Positions 1-9,243 of a stretch of DNA of 64,000 bases are shown here, one piece after another (position 1 is the stretch's first letter; each line of letters opens with the position of its first letter). A model generated the notes under the pieces. The model worked only from the letters and a program-made list of their open reading frames with translations, was not told the origin of the DNA and made no database searches. The position numbers and the translations under genes are program-made. This DNA comes from Clostridium tertium (GTDB taxonomy: Bacteria; Bacillota; Clostridia; Clostridiales; Clostridiaceae), in NCBI RefSeq assembly GCF_017873245.1, contig NZ_JAGGJY010000007.1, positions 62,001-126,000 on the forward strand. The letters are read 5' to 3'.

Positions 1-35
1 TTTATTCCCCAGTTCAAATCTGGGTGGCGCCTCCA
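1..35 (+). tRNA. tRNA 3' end, probably tRNA-Cys (truncated by window edge)
   Basis: Bases 8-24 form a T-arm (CCCAG, TTCAAAT loop, CTGGG), followed by the acceptor strand TGGCGCC (25-31), a T discriminator (32) and an encoded CCA (33-35). A U73 discriminator with acceptor GGCGCCA/TGGCGCC fits bacterial tRNA-Cys. The anticodon lies outside the window, so the identity is inferred. tRNA-Gly also has U73 and is the alternative. Confidence 0.8.
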
Positions 36-41
36 AACAAA

Positions 42-65
42 AAAGCTTAGATTAATCTAAGCTTT
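42..65. terminator. Bidirectional terminator between tRNA and hslO
   Basis: A perfect palindrome with arms AAAGCTTAGATT and AATCTAAGCTTT is followed by a T-rich tract on the plus strand and preceded by an A tract that reads as T on the minus strand. It can stop both the tRNA and the converging hslO transcript. Confidence 0.8.
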
Positions 66-71
66 AATTTT

Positions 72-953
72 TTATTTTCTTGCTTTATCTAATATTTCAC
101 CAATTTCTTTATTTGAAAAATTATATGCAGTATTACAGAAATTACATTTAATTTCTTCTTCTTTACCATCATCATATATTTCTTGAAGTTCTTTTTCTCC
201 TATAGATATTAAAGCTGCTTCAACTCTTTCTCTTGAGCAATTACAAGTATATTCTGGTGTAGCATCTTCTAAAATTTTCAGATCCATTCCTTCAAATATA
301 TACTCTAATACCTTATCTATACTTCCATGTTCTTGTAACATTTGAGTTATTGAAGGAACTTCTTCCAATCTATATGTTATTAAATCTGATAATAAATCAT
401 CAGCATTTGGCATCATTTGAATTATAAATCCGCCTGCAACCTTTATTGAATAATCTCTATCTACTAAAACTCCTAAAGCTACTGCAGATGGTGTTTGTTC
501 TGATACTGTAAAGTAATATGCTAAATCTTCACCAATTTCTCCTGTATATATAGGAACTTGACCTACATAAGGATCTCTCATTCCTAAATCTTTAATAACT
601 GTAAATTCACCATTTACACCTACGTATCCACCTACATCTAATTTCCCTTTTGCGTTTAAAGTAAGATTTCCGTATGGATTTCCGATAAATCCTTTAACCT
701 TTCCGCCTTCATATGCTGTTACAGTAATTCCTTTCGCTTCCCCGCCACCATTTATTCTTAAAGTCATTACTTCCTTTTCTGATTTTAATGTAGTACCCAT
801 TAAAGCTCCTGCAGTAAGCATTCTACCAAGTGCTGCTGCTGCAACTGGTGTACATTCATGTATTTTACTTCCTGTATTAACTAAATCAGTAGTTTCTCCA
901 GCAATAATTCTTACCATTCCATCTTTTGCTGTTGCTCTTATAATTTTATCCAT
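72..953 (-). CDS. hslO: 33 kDa redox-regulated chaperonin Hsp33 (HslO)
   Basis: This is a cytosolic holdase chaperone that is switched on by disulfide formation when its zinc is lost under oxidative heat stress. The 293 residues match the family's full length. The C-terminal redox switch is visible as CNC (C237, C239) and CNFC (C270, C273), the four zinc cysteines of Hsp33. The N-terminal domain starts with the typical [15 protein letters not shown]. It is convergent with the tRNA and sits 13 bp downstream of the methyltransferase gene, so the two may share a transcript. Confidence 0.97.
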   Translation of the reverse strand: MDKIIRATAKDGMVRIIAGETTDLVNTGSKIHECTPVAAAALGRMLTAGALMGTTLKSEKEVMTLRINGGGEAKGITVTAYEGGKVKGFIGNPYGNLTLNAKGKLDVGGYVGVNGEFTVIKDLGMRDPYVGQVPIYTGEIGEDLAYYFTVSEQTPSAVALGVLVDRDYSIKVAGGFIIQMMPNADDLLSDLITYRLEEVPSITQMLQEHGSIDKVLEYIFEGMDLKILEDATPEYTCNCSRERVEAALISIGEKELQEIYDDGKEEEIKCNFCNTAYNFSNKEIGEILDKARK

Positions 954-966
954 TTATATTCCTCCA

Positions 967-1701
967 TCACTTTTTAACTACGTACATTATTCTTTCTGTT
1001 TGATTTTCTACTTTTCTATTTGAATATCCATCAAATTTACCTATTACTTTTAAATCCAATTCTTTAAGTTTATTTTCTATAAAGCTCTCTTTGTATGCTC
1101 TTTCTAAATGCTCTTCTTCAAATCTTTCATACAATTCACCTTTTTTAACAAAGAATGTTAAATACATACTTAAAAGATCATCTTCAAAATTATTTTCCCA
1201 AGTATAAAATACATCCTCTTCACTATATGTATATATATTATTACCTAATATCTCTGAAAGCTTATAATATGAGTTTATATCAAATATGAAAATACCATCA
1301 TCATTTAAATGCTCTTTAACTCTTGTTAAGTAATCAACAAATTTAGATTCTTCTATTATATAATTAGATGAATCTAAAACTGATGTTATTAAATCAAATT
1401 TCCTATTTAGACTAAGCTCACTCATATCTTGACAAATTAACTTACATTTAATTTTTTCTTTCTTTAATTTATCAAAAGCTTCTCTAAGCATATCATCTGA
1501 TAAATCTACAGCAAAAGATTCTTTGAAATTTTTAGCTAACTTCACTGTAACATTCCCAGTCCCGCATGCTATATCTAAATAATTATTAAAGTTTATATTT
1601 TCACCATTGCAAATTTCAATAATTCTTGAGCACATTTCTTCATAATTTATATCTTCATTTATTAGCTCATCATATATTTTAGCAAACTCTCCATATGTCA
1701 A
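967..1701 (-). CDS. Class I SAM-dependent methyltransferase
   Basis: This is a predicted small-molecule or protein methyltransferase of about 244 residues. Motif I reads LDIACGTGNV and is followed by an acidic residue at the end of strand 2 (AVDLSDDML), both typical of the SAM-binding Rossmann fold. The open frame extends upstream to an ATG at 1806, but that extension has no homologous look. A TTG at 1701 sits 7 nt behind a very strong GGGGGAGGG (1709-1717) and gives a start LTYGEFAKIYDEL, typical of this family. The substrate is unknown. It lies immediately upstream of hslO. Confidence 0.85.
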   Translation of the reverse strand: MTYGEFAKIYDELINEDINYEEMCSRIIEICNGENINFNNYLDIACGTGNVTVKLAKNFKESFAVDLSDDMLREAFDKLKKEKIKCKLICQDMSELSLNRKFDLITSVLDSSNYIIEESKFVDYLTRVKEHLNDDGIFIFDINSYYKLSEILGNNIYTYSEEDVFYTWENNFEDDLLSMYLTFFVKKGELYERFEEEHLERAYKESFIENKLKELDLKVIGKFDGYSNRKVENQTERIMYVVKK

Positions 1702-1708
1702 AAAATTT

Positions 1709-1717
1709 CCCTCCCCC
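1709..1717 (-). promoter_or_regulatory. Shine-Dalgarno site that sets the methyltransferase start at TTG 1701
   Basis: On the minus strand GGGGGAGGG lies 7 nt before TTG 1701. No comparable site precedes the upstream ATG at 1806. Confidence 0.7.
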
Positions 1718-1915
1718 TTTTTAATAGAGTTTTCTAAAACTATATTAAATGTAAAATTTCCTTTAGTCAATCTATAGAAAAAAATAAAATTTTTAAATGA
1801 TTTCAATGTACGTTTTTATATACAATTTGAATGTAGTTTTATTTTATATTTTCAAGTAAAATTAGCCTTTAAGATTATATTCATAATAATTTTATATAAT
1901 TAATCAAAAATAGTT

Positions 1916-2167
1916 TTATTTTCTTCCTAGAATTTCTTCATTTGTTGGTATCTTTAACATTCTCTTTCTTTTTGTCATTATACCACCTATACGCCCTGTT
2001 TCTTCTGCTGTTAATCCTCCCCATCCATATTGATCTACTTTATCCTTTAAACCTAGTTCATCAGCTATTTCATACTTTATTTTTTCTCTTAAAATTTCAG
2101 CTTCAGATAATTCCTTATTTGATTTAATTTTTGATTTTATTATTTTTTTTAATGGTGTTTTACTCAT
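1916..2167 (-). CDS. Alpha/beta-type small acid-soluble spore protein (Ssp4/SspF-like)
   Basis: The 83-residue protein contains the alpha/beta SASP core: YEIADELGL followed by GWGGLTAEETGRIGGIM and a basic stretch TKRKR. SASPs coat and protect DNA in the dormant spore and are degraded at germination. The N terminus (KTPLKKIIKSKIK) is unusually basic and longer than in the major SASPs, as in the minor Ssp4-like proteins of C. perfringens. A GGGGGT ribosome site precedes the ATG. It is monocistronic and flanked by long AT-rich gaps. Forespore (sigma-G) control is expected, but I could not define the promoter hexamers with confidence. Confidence 0.85.
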   Translation of the reverse strand: MSKTPLKKIIKSKIKSNKELSEAEILREKIKYEIADELGLKDKVDQYGWGGLTAEETGRIGGIMTKRKRMLKIPTNEEILGRK

Positions 2168-2542
2168 TTTAATACCCCCTATAAATATGATATTTATATT
2201 TTTTCCAAAAGTTTTTCTAATATACTATCAAAATTAATTATTCACTATATACTTCAAAATTTTATATATTATAATAAAGTATTGAATTTATTCAAATATT
2301 TAACTATAGTATTAGTAAGTATATTTTATATAAGTTACTATATTGATTAGTATTAAGCTAACCTATAAATGACAATTTGCATCTTAATAACTTATGTAAA
2401 AATTAAATAATATATATGATTTCAAATTTTCTATTTTACTTAAAAAGCAAGTATATTAACCATTTAATATACTACTAATTTGAATTAAGTAGATTACTAT
2501 TGAAACATATATATTTACATTAATGAAAAGGGGGACAAACTT
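2168..2542. other. Divergent intergenic region between SASP gene and asd
   Basis: This 375-bp, very AT-rich stretch holds no ORF. I looked for a lysine riboswitch because the dap genes follow, and saw no L-box core. It contains a perfect hairpin at 2450-2473 and one copy of a dispersed ATATATGTTTCAA motif at 2490-2520. The asd ribosome site AAAGGGGGA is at its right end. Confidence 0.6.
2450..2473 (+). promoter_or_regulatory. Perfect inverted repeat in asd-dapA-dapB leader or operator region
   Basis: The arms are AGTATATTAA and TTAATATACT with a CCAT loop. No T-run follows, so it is not a terminator. It lies 70 bp before the asd start, where an operator or a leader hairpin would be. Confidence 0.45.
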
Positions 2543-3535
2543 ATGTACAATGTTGCTATAGTTGGGGCTACTGGTAACGTAGGTAGAAAGTTTTTAGAAA
2601 TTTTAGAGGAAAGGAATTTCCCGATAAAAACTCTATATCTTTTTGCTTCAAAAAGATCAGCAGGCTCTAAACTAAAATTTAAAGAAAATGAGATATTAGT
2701 TGAAGAAACCTTAGAGAAAAACATCAAAAATAAGAAAATAGATTTTGCCTTATTTTCAGCAGGTGGAGATATAAGCTTAAAATTTTCACCAATTTTTGCA
2801 TCTTATGGCGCTATTGTAATTGATAATTCCAGTACATTTAGAATGGATAAAAATGTTCCTTTAGTAGTTCCTGAAGTTAATCCTGAAGATATAACTTGGC
2901 ACAATGGTATTATAGCAAATCCCAATTGCTCTACTATACAAGCTATGATACCATTAAAGGTTCTATTAGAGAATTATGGTATTAAGAGAATTGTATATTC
3001 TACATACCAAGCAGTTTCAGGTGCTGGTATGCAAGGTATAGCTGATTTAGAAGACGGAATTAAAGGACTTGCACCTAAAAAATTTCCTTATCCAATAGCA
3101 GGAAATTGCCTACCTCATATAGATGTTTTCCTAGACAATGGATATACAAAGGAAGAGATAAAAATGATTGAGGAAACAAAAAAAATACTTCATAATAGTA
3201 ATTTAAAAATTACAGCAACTGCAGTAAGAGTACCAGTTCTTAATAGTCATAGTGAAAGTATAAATGTTGAACTTGAAAAGCCTTATGAGTTAAATGATAT
3301 AATTAATTTATTTATAAATGCTAAAGGCCTTACTGTTTATGATAATATAAACGAGCTCGAATATCCTACTGCTTTAATGGCATCTGGAAAAGATGATGTT
3401 TTTGTTGGTCGCATAAGAAGAGATTTTAGTACAGATAATGGATTAAATCTATGGGTAGTTGCTGACAATATTAGAAAAGGAGCTGCTTTAAATGCAGTTC
3501 AAATAGCTGAACTATTAATAAGGAGTGATATGTAA
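2543..3535 (+). CDS. asd: Aspartate-semialdehyde dehydrogenase
   Basis: It reduces aspartyl phosphate to aspartate semialdehyde with NADPH, the branch-point step to lysine/diaminopimelate, threonine and methionine. The 330-residue protein shows the N-terminal nucleotide fold ([15 protein letters not shown]), the active-site cysteine C129 in NPNCSTIQ, and the SGAGMQG loop. Its stop codon overlaps the dapA start by 1 nt (ATGTAATG), so it is translationally coupled as the first gene of asd-dapA-dapB. Confidence 0.97.
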   Translation: MYNVAIVGATGNVGRKFLEILEERNFPIKTLYLFASKRSAGSKLKFKENEILVEETLEKNIKNKKIDFALFSAGGDISLKFSPIFASYGAIVIDNSSTFRMDKNVPLVVPEVNPEDITWHNGIIANPNCSTIQAMIPLKVLLENYGIKRIVYSTYQAVSGAGMQGIADLEDGIKGLAPKKFPYPIAGNCLPHIDVFLDNGYTKEEIKMIEETKKILHNSNLKITATAVRVPVLNSHSESINVELEKPYELNDIINLFINAKGLTVYDNINELEYPTALMASGKDDVFVGRIRRDFSTDNGLNLWVVADNIRKGAALNAVQIAELLIRSDM

Positions 3536-4413
3536 TGTCAATTTTTAAAGGCTCTGCTGTTGCAATAGTTACACCTTTTAATGATTCCGGTGTAAACTAT
3601 GGAAAACTTAAAGAATTAATAGAATGGCATATAGATGAAGGAACAGATGCTATTGTAATTTGTGGTACAACCGGTGAAGCTAGTACAATGACTAATGAAG
3701 AGCGAAAAAACGCTATAAAATTTACCGTTGATGTAGTAAACAAAAGAATACCTGTAATTGCTGGAACAGGCACTAATGACACTAAAGCATCTATTGAAAT
3801 GAGTGAATATGCCCAAAGTGTAGGCGTAGACGCTCTTTTAGTTATAACACCTTATTATAATAAAACAAACAACAAAGGTCTTTTCAAGCATTTTGAATCA
3901 ATAAATAATGCAGTAGATACTCCTATAATATTATATAATGTTCCTAGTAGAACTGGAGTAAATATAACACCTATTCAACTTTTAGAATTATCTAAGCTTA
4001 AAAATATAGTTGCTATAAAAGAAGCTAGCGGAAATATAAGCCAAGTAGCTAAAATAAAGGCTTTATGTAAAGATAATATAGATATTTACTCTGGAAATGA
4101 TGACCAAGTAGTTCCTATTATGGCCCTTGGAGGTTTGGGAGTTATTTCTGTCTTAGCTAATATAATGCCTAAAGCGGTTCATGATATGGCTACAACATTT
4201 TTATCTGGCAATACTAAAAAAGCTCTACAAATTCAATTAGACACTTTAGATATAGCTAATAAATTGTTTATAGAAACTAATCCAATCCCTATAAAAACAG
4301 CACTAAACTTAATGGGAAAAGATGTTGGTGCATTTAGATTGCCATTATGTGATATGGATGATAAAAATCTTGAAATACTGAAATATTCTTTAAAAGAATA
4401 TAATTTAATTTAA
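3535..4413 (+). CDS. dapA: 4-hydroxy-tetrahydrodipicolinate synthase
   Basis: It condenses pyruvate with aspartate semialdehyde, the first committed step of diaminopimelate and dipicolinate synthesis. The Schiff-base lysine is K162 ([10 protein letters not shown]), and the catalytic tyrosine (YNVPSRTG, Y134) and GTTGEA pyruvate-binding loop (from residue 44) are present. Its 292 residues are the normal length. It overlaps asd by 1 nt and is followed 10 bp later by dapB. Confidence 0.98.
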   Translation: MSIFKGSAVAIVTPFNDSGVNYGKLKELIEWHIDEGTDAIVICGTTGEASTMTNEERKNAIKFTVDVVNKRIPVIAGTGTNDTKASIEMSEYAQSVGVDALLVITPYYNKTNNKGLFKHFESINNAVDTPIILYNVPSRTGVNITPIQLLELSKLKNIVAIKEASGNISQVAKIKALCKDNIDIYSGNDDQVVPIMALGGLGVISVLANIMPKAVHDMATTFLSGNTKKALQIQLDTLDIANKLFIETNPIPIKTALNLMGKDVGAFRLPLCDMDDKNLEILKYSLKEYNLI

Positions 4414-4423
4414 GGAGTTTACT

Positions 4424-5179
4424 ATGATAAAAGTTTTATTAAATGGTTGTTGTGGAAAAATGGGCAAAGTAATTATAGAAGCAGCGAAAAACTTTCCTAA
4501 TATAGAGATAGTAGCAGGAATTGATAAATATCCAAATGATCAATCTAATTTTAAGATATATACTAATTCTGATGATGTTGATATAAATTATGATGTTTTA
4601 TTGGACTTTTCTAGACCTGAGGCACTTACTGATATTTTAAAATTATCAGCAAAGAATAATAAACCTGCTATATTATGTTCTACTGGATATACTGATGAAG
4701 AATTGCTACTTATTTCAGAAAAAAGTAAAGTTATACCTTTATTTAGGTCAGCTAACATGTCATTGGGTGTAAACTTATTAAATTCATTGCTAAAGAAAAT
4801 AGTTCCTACCCTTTATGAAAATTATGATATTGAAATAATCGAAAAACATCATAATCAAAAAGTAGACTCACCAAGCGGAACTGCTCTTTTACTTGCAGAT
4901 ACAATAAAGGATTCTATTCCAAATGAATCAAATTATATCTATGGAAGAAGTGGAAAAAGAAAAAGAGAAAAAAATGAAATTGGAATTCATGCAATTAGAG
5001 GCGGATCAATAGTTGGAGATCATGATATTATATTTGCAGGTTCTGGAGAAATAATCGAATTATCTCATAAGGCAATATCAAGAGAAGTTTTTGCAGTTGG
5101 TGCATTGAAAGCATGTGAATTTATGAGTGATGTTATAGAACCTAAATTATATAATATGGACGATGTATTAGGAATTTAA
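4424..5179 (+). CDS. dapB: 4-hydroxy-tetrahydrodipicolinate reductase
   Basis: It is an NAD(P)H-dependent reductase acting directly after DapA. The N-terminal dinucleotide motif reads [11 protein letters not shown], and the family signature [15 protein letters not shown] is intact. The GRSGKR and GIHAIRGG segments are also typical. It is 251 residues long with an AAGGAG ribosome site. It is the last gene of asd-dapA-dapB, closed by the terminator at 5219-5258. The later acetylase-route step is encoded by dapH at 13563. Confidence 0.97.
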   Translation: MIKVLLNGCCGKMGKVIIEAAKNFPNIEIVAGIDKYPNDQSNFKIYTNSDDVDINYDVLLDFSRPEALTDILKLSAKNNKPAILCSTGYTDEELLLISEKSKVIPLFRSANMSLGVNLLNSLLKKIVPTLYENYDIEIIEKHHNQKVDSPSGTALLLADTIKDSIPNESNYIYGRSGKRKREKNEIGIHAIRGGSIVGDHDIIFAGSGEIIELSHKAISREVFAVGALKACEFMSDVIEPKLYNMDDVLGI

Positions 5180-5218
5180 ATATATAAAGAAATTAGAATT
5201 TTAAATATTATTTAATAT

Positions 5219-5258
5219 AAAAAGAGATGAGAACTTTAAATACTTCTCATCTCTTTTT
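5219..5258 (+). terminator. Terminator after dapB
   Basis: A stem with arms AAAAAGAGATGAGAA and TTCTCATCTCTTTTT and a 10-nt loop ends in a T-run. Confidence 0.85.
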
Positions 5259-5336
5259 CTTTAAGAATCTTTTTCCAGTTTAAAAATCTATTATAGTGTA
5301 AAACTATAATATCACTAATTATAAGGAGGTAATATT

Positions 5337-5501
5337 ATGGCTAAAGATAGTCAACCCGATAATAAAAAAGCTAGAATGGAAAAATGCAATTATCAAACTC
5401 CTTTAACTGAAGAAGGACATAATCATAATCCTAATGCAAAACATAAATCTATAAAAAGAGAAGGTTTTTCAAGTCAGCATTTTAATAGAGCCGGTAATTA
5501 A
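5337..5501 (+). CDS. Small hydrophilic protein of 54 aa, unknown function
   Basis: A near-perfect ribosome site (AAGGAGGT, 5323-5330) precedes an ATG at 5337, and the ORF ends at TAA 5499-5501. The product starts MAKDSQPDNKKARMEK and is rich in Lys, Asn, Gln and His with one cysteine (C17) and no hydrophobic segment. Its size, composition and isolated position resemble the small basic proteins often expressed in clostridial spores, but I recognise no family. It is flanked by strong terminators on both sides, so it is its own transcription unit. Confidence 0.7.
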   Translation: MAKDSQPDNKKARMEKCNYQTPLTEEGHNHNPNAKHKSIKREGFSSQHFNRAGN

Positions 5502-5530
5502 AAAAGAAGAGTCATATGACTCTTCTTTTT
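5501..5530. terminator. Bidirectional terminator between the 54-aa ORF and oppA
   Basis: A 30-bp perfect palindrome (AAAAAGAAGAGTCAT and its complement) is flanked by A and T tracts. It serves the small plus-strand gene and the opp operon arriving on the minus strand. Confidence 0.85.
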
Positions 5531-5537
5531 ATTAAAA

Positions 5538-7184
5538 TTATTCTTCACCTTCGATATATGCTTTATCAAAGAATACATGTCCTAAAGCTGAAACTCTAAC
5601 ACCCTTAACTTCTGGCTTAGCGCCTTTTACTTTAGTATAGTAGTATAATGGGATGATAGGCATATCTTCCATAATCATGTCTTCTGCTTGTCTCATTAAT
5701 TCCCATCTCTTAGTTTGATCAGCTTCTTTCTTAGCTGCTGCAACTATCTTATCATATTCTGGATTTGAATATCCAGCATCGTTATTTCCTCCGCCAGTTA
5801 CCCATAAATCTAAGAATGTCATTGGATCAACATAATCTCCTGACCAACCATGTCTAGCAATTTGATATTGCCCTTGTTGTCTTGAGTTTAAGAATACTTT
5901 CCATTCTTGGTTAGCTAATTCAACTTTTACACCAATCTTAGCCCAGTCTTGTTGAACTGCTTGAGCTATTAAACTGTGGTCTCCTTCGGTGTTATACATA
6001 AATTCTAATGTTGGAAGACCTTCTCCATTTGGATATCCTGCTTCAGCTAATAATTTTTTAGCTTCTTCTATATTTGCTACATTTGCATCATAGTATTCTT
6101 TATTTGCAAATTCTTCACCCTTGTCATTTAAAATTCCTTTAGGAACAAAGCTATATGCTGGAATTTGTCCTGACTTGGTAACATTTTCAACTATACCTTT
6201 TCTATCAATAGCAAGACTTAATGCTTTTCTAACTTTTGGATTGCTTAATGCTTTTTTAACATCTGCTGATAATGTATCTTGTTTACCAACATTTAATACT
6301 AACATATATGTTGCAAGGTTTGGATAAATTGTAACTAAACCTTCTTTTTTTCCACCTTCAATTTCTGCTGGTGGAACTGTATCAACCATATCGAAATCTC
6401 CAGATTTTAATGAAGCATATGCAGTATTTTGATCAGTAACTAACTTAAATACTACTCCTGGAAGCTTAACTTCATCCTTATTCCAGTAATTTTCATTTTT
6501 TTCAAATATTAATTGATCTTTCATATCCCATTGAGTTAATTTGAAAGGTCCATTTGAAACATAAGTTTCTGGTTCAGTTGCCCATCCTTCTGGATTAGCA
6601 GAAACTATATCTTCTCTTAATGGGAAATATGTTGTAAATGCAGTAAGTTCAGCAAAGTAAGCTGTAGGTGCTTCTAAAGTAACTTTTAATGTATGATCAT
6701 CTACAACTTCAATACCTAATTCTTCTCTAGTAGCTTTTCCTTCATAGAAGTTTTCAGCATTTTTAATATAGAATAATTGGTATGCATATTCAGATGCTGT
6801 TTCCTTAGTTAAAGCTCTGATCCATGAATATTCAAAGTCTTTTGCTGTAACTGGCTCACCATCAGTCCATTTAGCATCTTTTCTCAAAGTAAATGTATAT
6901 ACTAATTGATCATCAGATATATCCATTTTTTCTGCTACACCTGGTACAGCTTTTTCATTTTCATCAAGCCTCATTAATCCTTCAAAAGCATTTTCAATAA
7001 TTGATCCTGCTCCTGAAGAAGTATTTAATGTAGGATCGATTGTTTCTGGATCTTCTCCTAAGTTATAAATTAATTTTCTTCCACTATCAGCTGAATCACT
7101 ATTTCCACAACCTGCGAAAACAGACATTCCAAGCGTAAGTGTTAGTGCAACTGCGCAAATTTTTCTAAGCTTATTGCTCTTCAT
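5538..7184 (-). CDS. oppA: Oligopeptide ABC transporter, substrate-binding lipoprotein
   Basis: This is a 548-residue extracellular peptide-binding protein of the SBP_bac_5 family, anchored to the membrane by a lipid. A signal peptide of about 25 residues ends in a lipobox (VFAGC) with lipidated C26. The mature part has family segments such as YNLGEDPETIDP, VSNGPF and a C-terminal IIPLYYY. It is the last gene of the minus-strand order oppB-oppC-oppD-oppF-oppA and is separated from oppF by about 56 bp. Confidence 0.95.
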   Translation of the reverse strand: MKSNKLRKICAVALTLTLGMSVFAGCGNSDSADSGRKLIYNLGEDPETIDPTLNTSSGAGSIIENAFEGLMRLDENEKAVPGVAEKMDISDDQLVYTFTLRKDAKWTDGEPVTAKDFEYSWIRALTKETASEYAYQLFYIKNAENFYEGKATREELGIEVVDDHTLKVTLEAPTAYFAELTAFTTYFPLREDIVSANPEGWATEPETYVSNGPFKLTQWDMKDQLIFEKNENYWNKDEVKLPGVVFKLVTDQNTAYASLKSGDFDMVDTVPPAEIEGGKKEGLVTIYPNLATYMLVLNVGKQDTLSADVKKALSNPKVRKALSLAIDRKGIVENVTKSGQIPAYSFVPKGILNDKGEEFANKEYYDANVANIEEAKKLLAEAGYPNGEGLPTLEFMYNTEGDHSLIAQAVQQDWAKIGVKVELANQEWKVFLNSRQQGQYQIARHGWSGDYVDPMTFLDLWVTGGGNNDAGYSNPEYDKIVAAAKKEADQTKRWELMRQAEDMIMEDMPIIPLYYYTKVKGAKPEVKGVRVSALGHVFFDKAYIEGEE

Positions 7185-7240
7185 TGTTAGTCCCCCTTAA
7201 TATATGAAATTTATACTAATTGCTTGTATGCAATAGATAT

Positions 7241-8224
7241 CTAATCATTGAATAAATGACACGCTACAAAGTGACCTGGTTCAACTTCCTTAAGTTCCGG
7301 ATCAACTTCTCCGCAAATTGCTTTGGCATATTTGCATCTACCTTTAAATCTACATCCTGGTGGTGGATCTATTGGTGATGGAATATCTCCTTCTAAAACA
7401 ATTCTTTTATTTGATTTAGCTTCCTTAGGATCTGGAATTGGAACTGCAGAAAGTAATGCTTGTGTATATGGATGTTTAGGTTTTAAATAAACATCATCAG
7501 CAGGTCCCTTTTCAACCATTTTTCCTAAATACATAACTCCTATGTGAGTTGAAATATGCTTAACCATAGATAAGTCATGAGCTATAAATAAATAAGTCAA
7601 CCCAAATTCTTCTTGAAGCTCTTCTAACATATTGATAACTTGAGCTTGAATTGAAACATCAAGTGCTGATATAGGCTCATCACACACTATAAAATCTGGT
7701 TGTACTGCAAGTGCTCTTGCAATACCTATTCTTTGTCTTTGCCCACCTGAAAATTCATGAGCATATCTGTTTATATGGCTTCCATTTAAGCCAACCCTAT
7801 CTAAAAGGTATCTTATTCTCTTAGTTCTTTCTTCACCTTTATATAATCCATGGATATCTATAGCTTCACCTATAATATCCCCTACAGTCATTCTTGGATT
7901 TAATGAAGCATATGGGTCTTGGAATATCATTTGCATATTCTTTCTTAAAGAAACCATTTTCTTTTCACTAAAATTAGTTATATCTTCACCATTAAAAATT
8001 ATTTGTCCAGAAGTTGGCTCGTATAGCTTTAATATAGTTCTTCCAGTTGTAGTTTTACCACAACCTGATTCACCAACTAATCCTAATGTTTCTCCTCTTT
8101 TTATACTAAAAGAAACATTATCAACAGCCTTTACAAAGCTTTTCTTAGCAAACATTCCTTTATTTACAGGGAAGTATTTACAAAGGTTTTTAACCTCTAA
8201 AATAACATCATTTTTCTTTTCCAT
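7241..8224 (-). CDS. oppF: Oligopeptide ABC transporter, ATP-binding protein OppF
   Basis: One of two ATPases that drive the Opp importer. The protein has Walker A (GESGCGKTT), ABC signature (FSGGQRQRIGIARAL), Walker B (FIVCDEP) and the H-loop (LFIAHD). Its C-terminal extension carries the oligopeptide-type PPGCRFKGRCKYA cysteine motif. The start codon overlaps the oppD stop by 1 nt (TAATG), showing translational coupling. Confidence 0.95.
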   Translation of the reverse strand: MEKKNDVILEVKNLCKYFPVNKGMFAKKSFVKAVDNVSFSIKRGETLGLVGESGCGKTTTGRTILKLYEPTSGQIIFNGEDITNFSEKKMVSLRKNMQMIFQDPYASLNPRMTVGDIIGEAIDIHGLYKGEERTKRIRYLLDRVGLNGSHINRYAHEFSGGQRQRIGIARALAVQPDFIVCDEPISALDVSIQAQVINMLEELQEEFGLTYLFIAHDLSMVKHISTHIGVMYLGKMVEKGPADDVYLKPKHPYTQALLSAVPIPDPKEAKSNKRIVLEGDIPSPIDPPPGCRFKGRCKYAKAICGEVDPELKEVEPGHFVACHLFND

Positions 8225-9231
8225 TATTCTTCCCTCCTTACTGGTGATTCAACCTTTGGTGCATTTTCATGACATAACCAGCAAGCTGCTCTATGTCCTT
8301 CTGATATTTCAAATAACGGTGGTTGCTTTTCTATACAAACTTTCATTGTATATTTACATCTTGCCGCAAATGGACATCCTACTGGTGGTTTTAAAAGATC
8401 TGGTGGTTGCCCTTCAATTGGAGTTAACTTTTCTTTAATCTCACTTTTTGGATTAGGAACACTATTTAATAATCCCCATGTATATGGATGCTTTCCATTA
8501 TAGAATATATCTTCATCCGATCCTTCTTCTACTACTAATCCACCATACATAACATTTATTCTTGTACAAAGGTCAGCTACTACTCCTAAATCGTGTGTAA
8601 TTAATATAATTGAACTATTAACCTTTTCTTTTAAACCCTTCATTAAATCTAAAATTTGTGCTTGAATTGTTACATCTAAAGCAGTTGTTGGTTCATCTGC
8701 TATTATAAGTTTAGGTTCACAAATAAGACTCATAGCTATCATAACTCTTTGTCTCATACCACCTGAAAATTCATGTGGATATTGTTTAAGTCTCTTTTCA
8801 GGACTTGGAATTCCTACCATATCAAGCATTTTTATTGCTAAATCGTTTGCTTCTTTTTTTGAAACTTTTTTATGTTTTATTAAATGCTCAGTTAATTGTT
8901 GTCCCACTGTAAATAAAGGATTTAATGAAGTCATAGGATCTTGGAAGATCATTGCCATTTCATTTCCTCTTATTTTTTGCATTTCTTTCTCAGTAGGATT
9001 TGTTATATCCTGACCATCAAACATAATGTTATCTGATTCTATAACTGCATTATCAGCTAACAATCTCATTAAAGACATCATAGTTACTGATTTTCCGCAA
9101 CCAGATTCTCCAACAATTCCCAGTGCTTCCCCTTTATCTAAGTATAAGGATACTCCTCTTACTGCTTGTACATCACCTATATGTGTTCTAAAGGAGGTCT
9201 TTAAATTTTTAACTTCTAATAATCTACTCAT
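8224..9231 (-). CDS. oppD: Oligopeptide ABC transporter, ATP-binding protein OppD
   Basis: This is the second ATPase of the Opp complex, 335 residues long. It shows Walker A (GESGCGKSV), signature (FSGGMRQRVMIAMSL), Walker B (LIIADEP) and the OppD/DppD C-terminal extension with PPVGCPFAARCKY. It lies 12 bp after oppC and overlaps oppF by 1 nt. Confidence 0.95.
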   Translation of the reverse strand: MSRLLEVKNLKTSFRTHIGDVQAVRGVSLYLDKGEALGIVGESGCGKSVTMMSLMRLLADNAVIESDNIMFDGQDITNPTEKEMQKIRGNEMAMIFQDPMTSLNPLFTVGQQLTEHLIKHKKVSKKEANDLAIKMLDMVGIPSPEKRLKQYPHEFSGGMRQRVMIAMSLICEPKLIIADEPTTALDVTIQAQILDLMKGLKEKVNSSIILITHDLGVVADLCTRINVMYGGLVVEEGSDEDIFYNGKHPYTWGLLNSVPNPKSEIKEKLTPIEGQPPDLLKPPVGCPFAARCKYTMKVCIEKQPPLFEISEGHRAACWLCHENAPKVESPVRREE

Positions 9232-9243
9232 CTGTAATTCCTC

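Noticed and set aside
1702..1806. N-terminal extension of the methyltransferase from ATG 1806
   Set aside because: No ribosome site at 1806, and a strong GGGGGAGGG serves TTG 1701, which gives the normal family start.
2168..2542. Lysine riboswitch before asd-dapA-dapB
   Set aside because: I looked for the conserved L-box helices and core and saw only AT-rich sequence with one simple hairpin.
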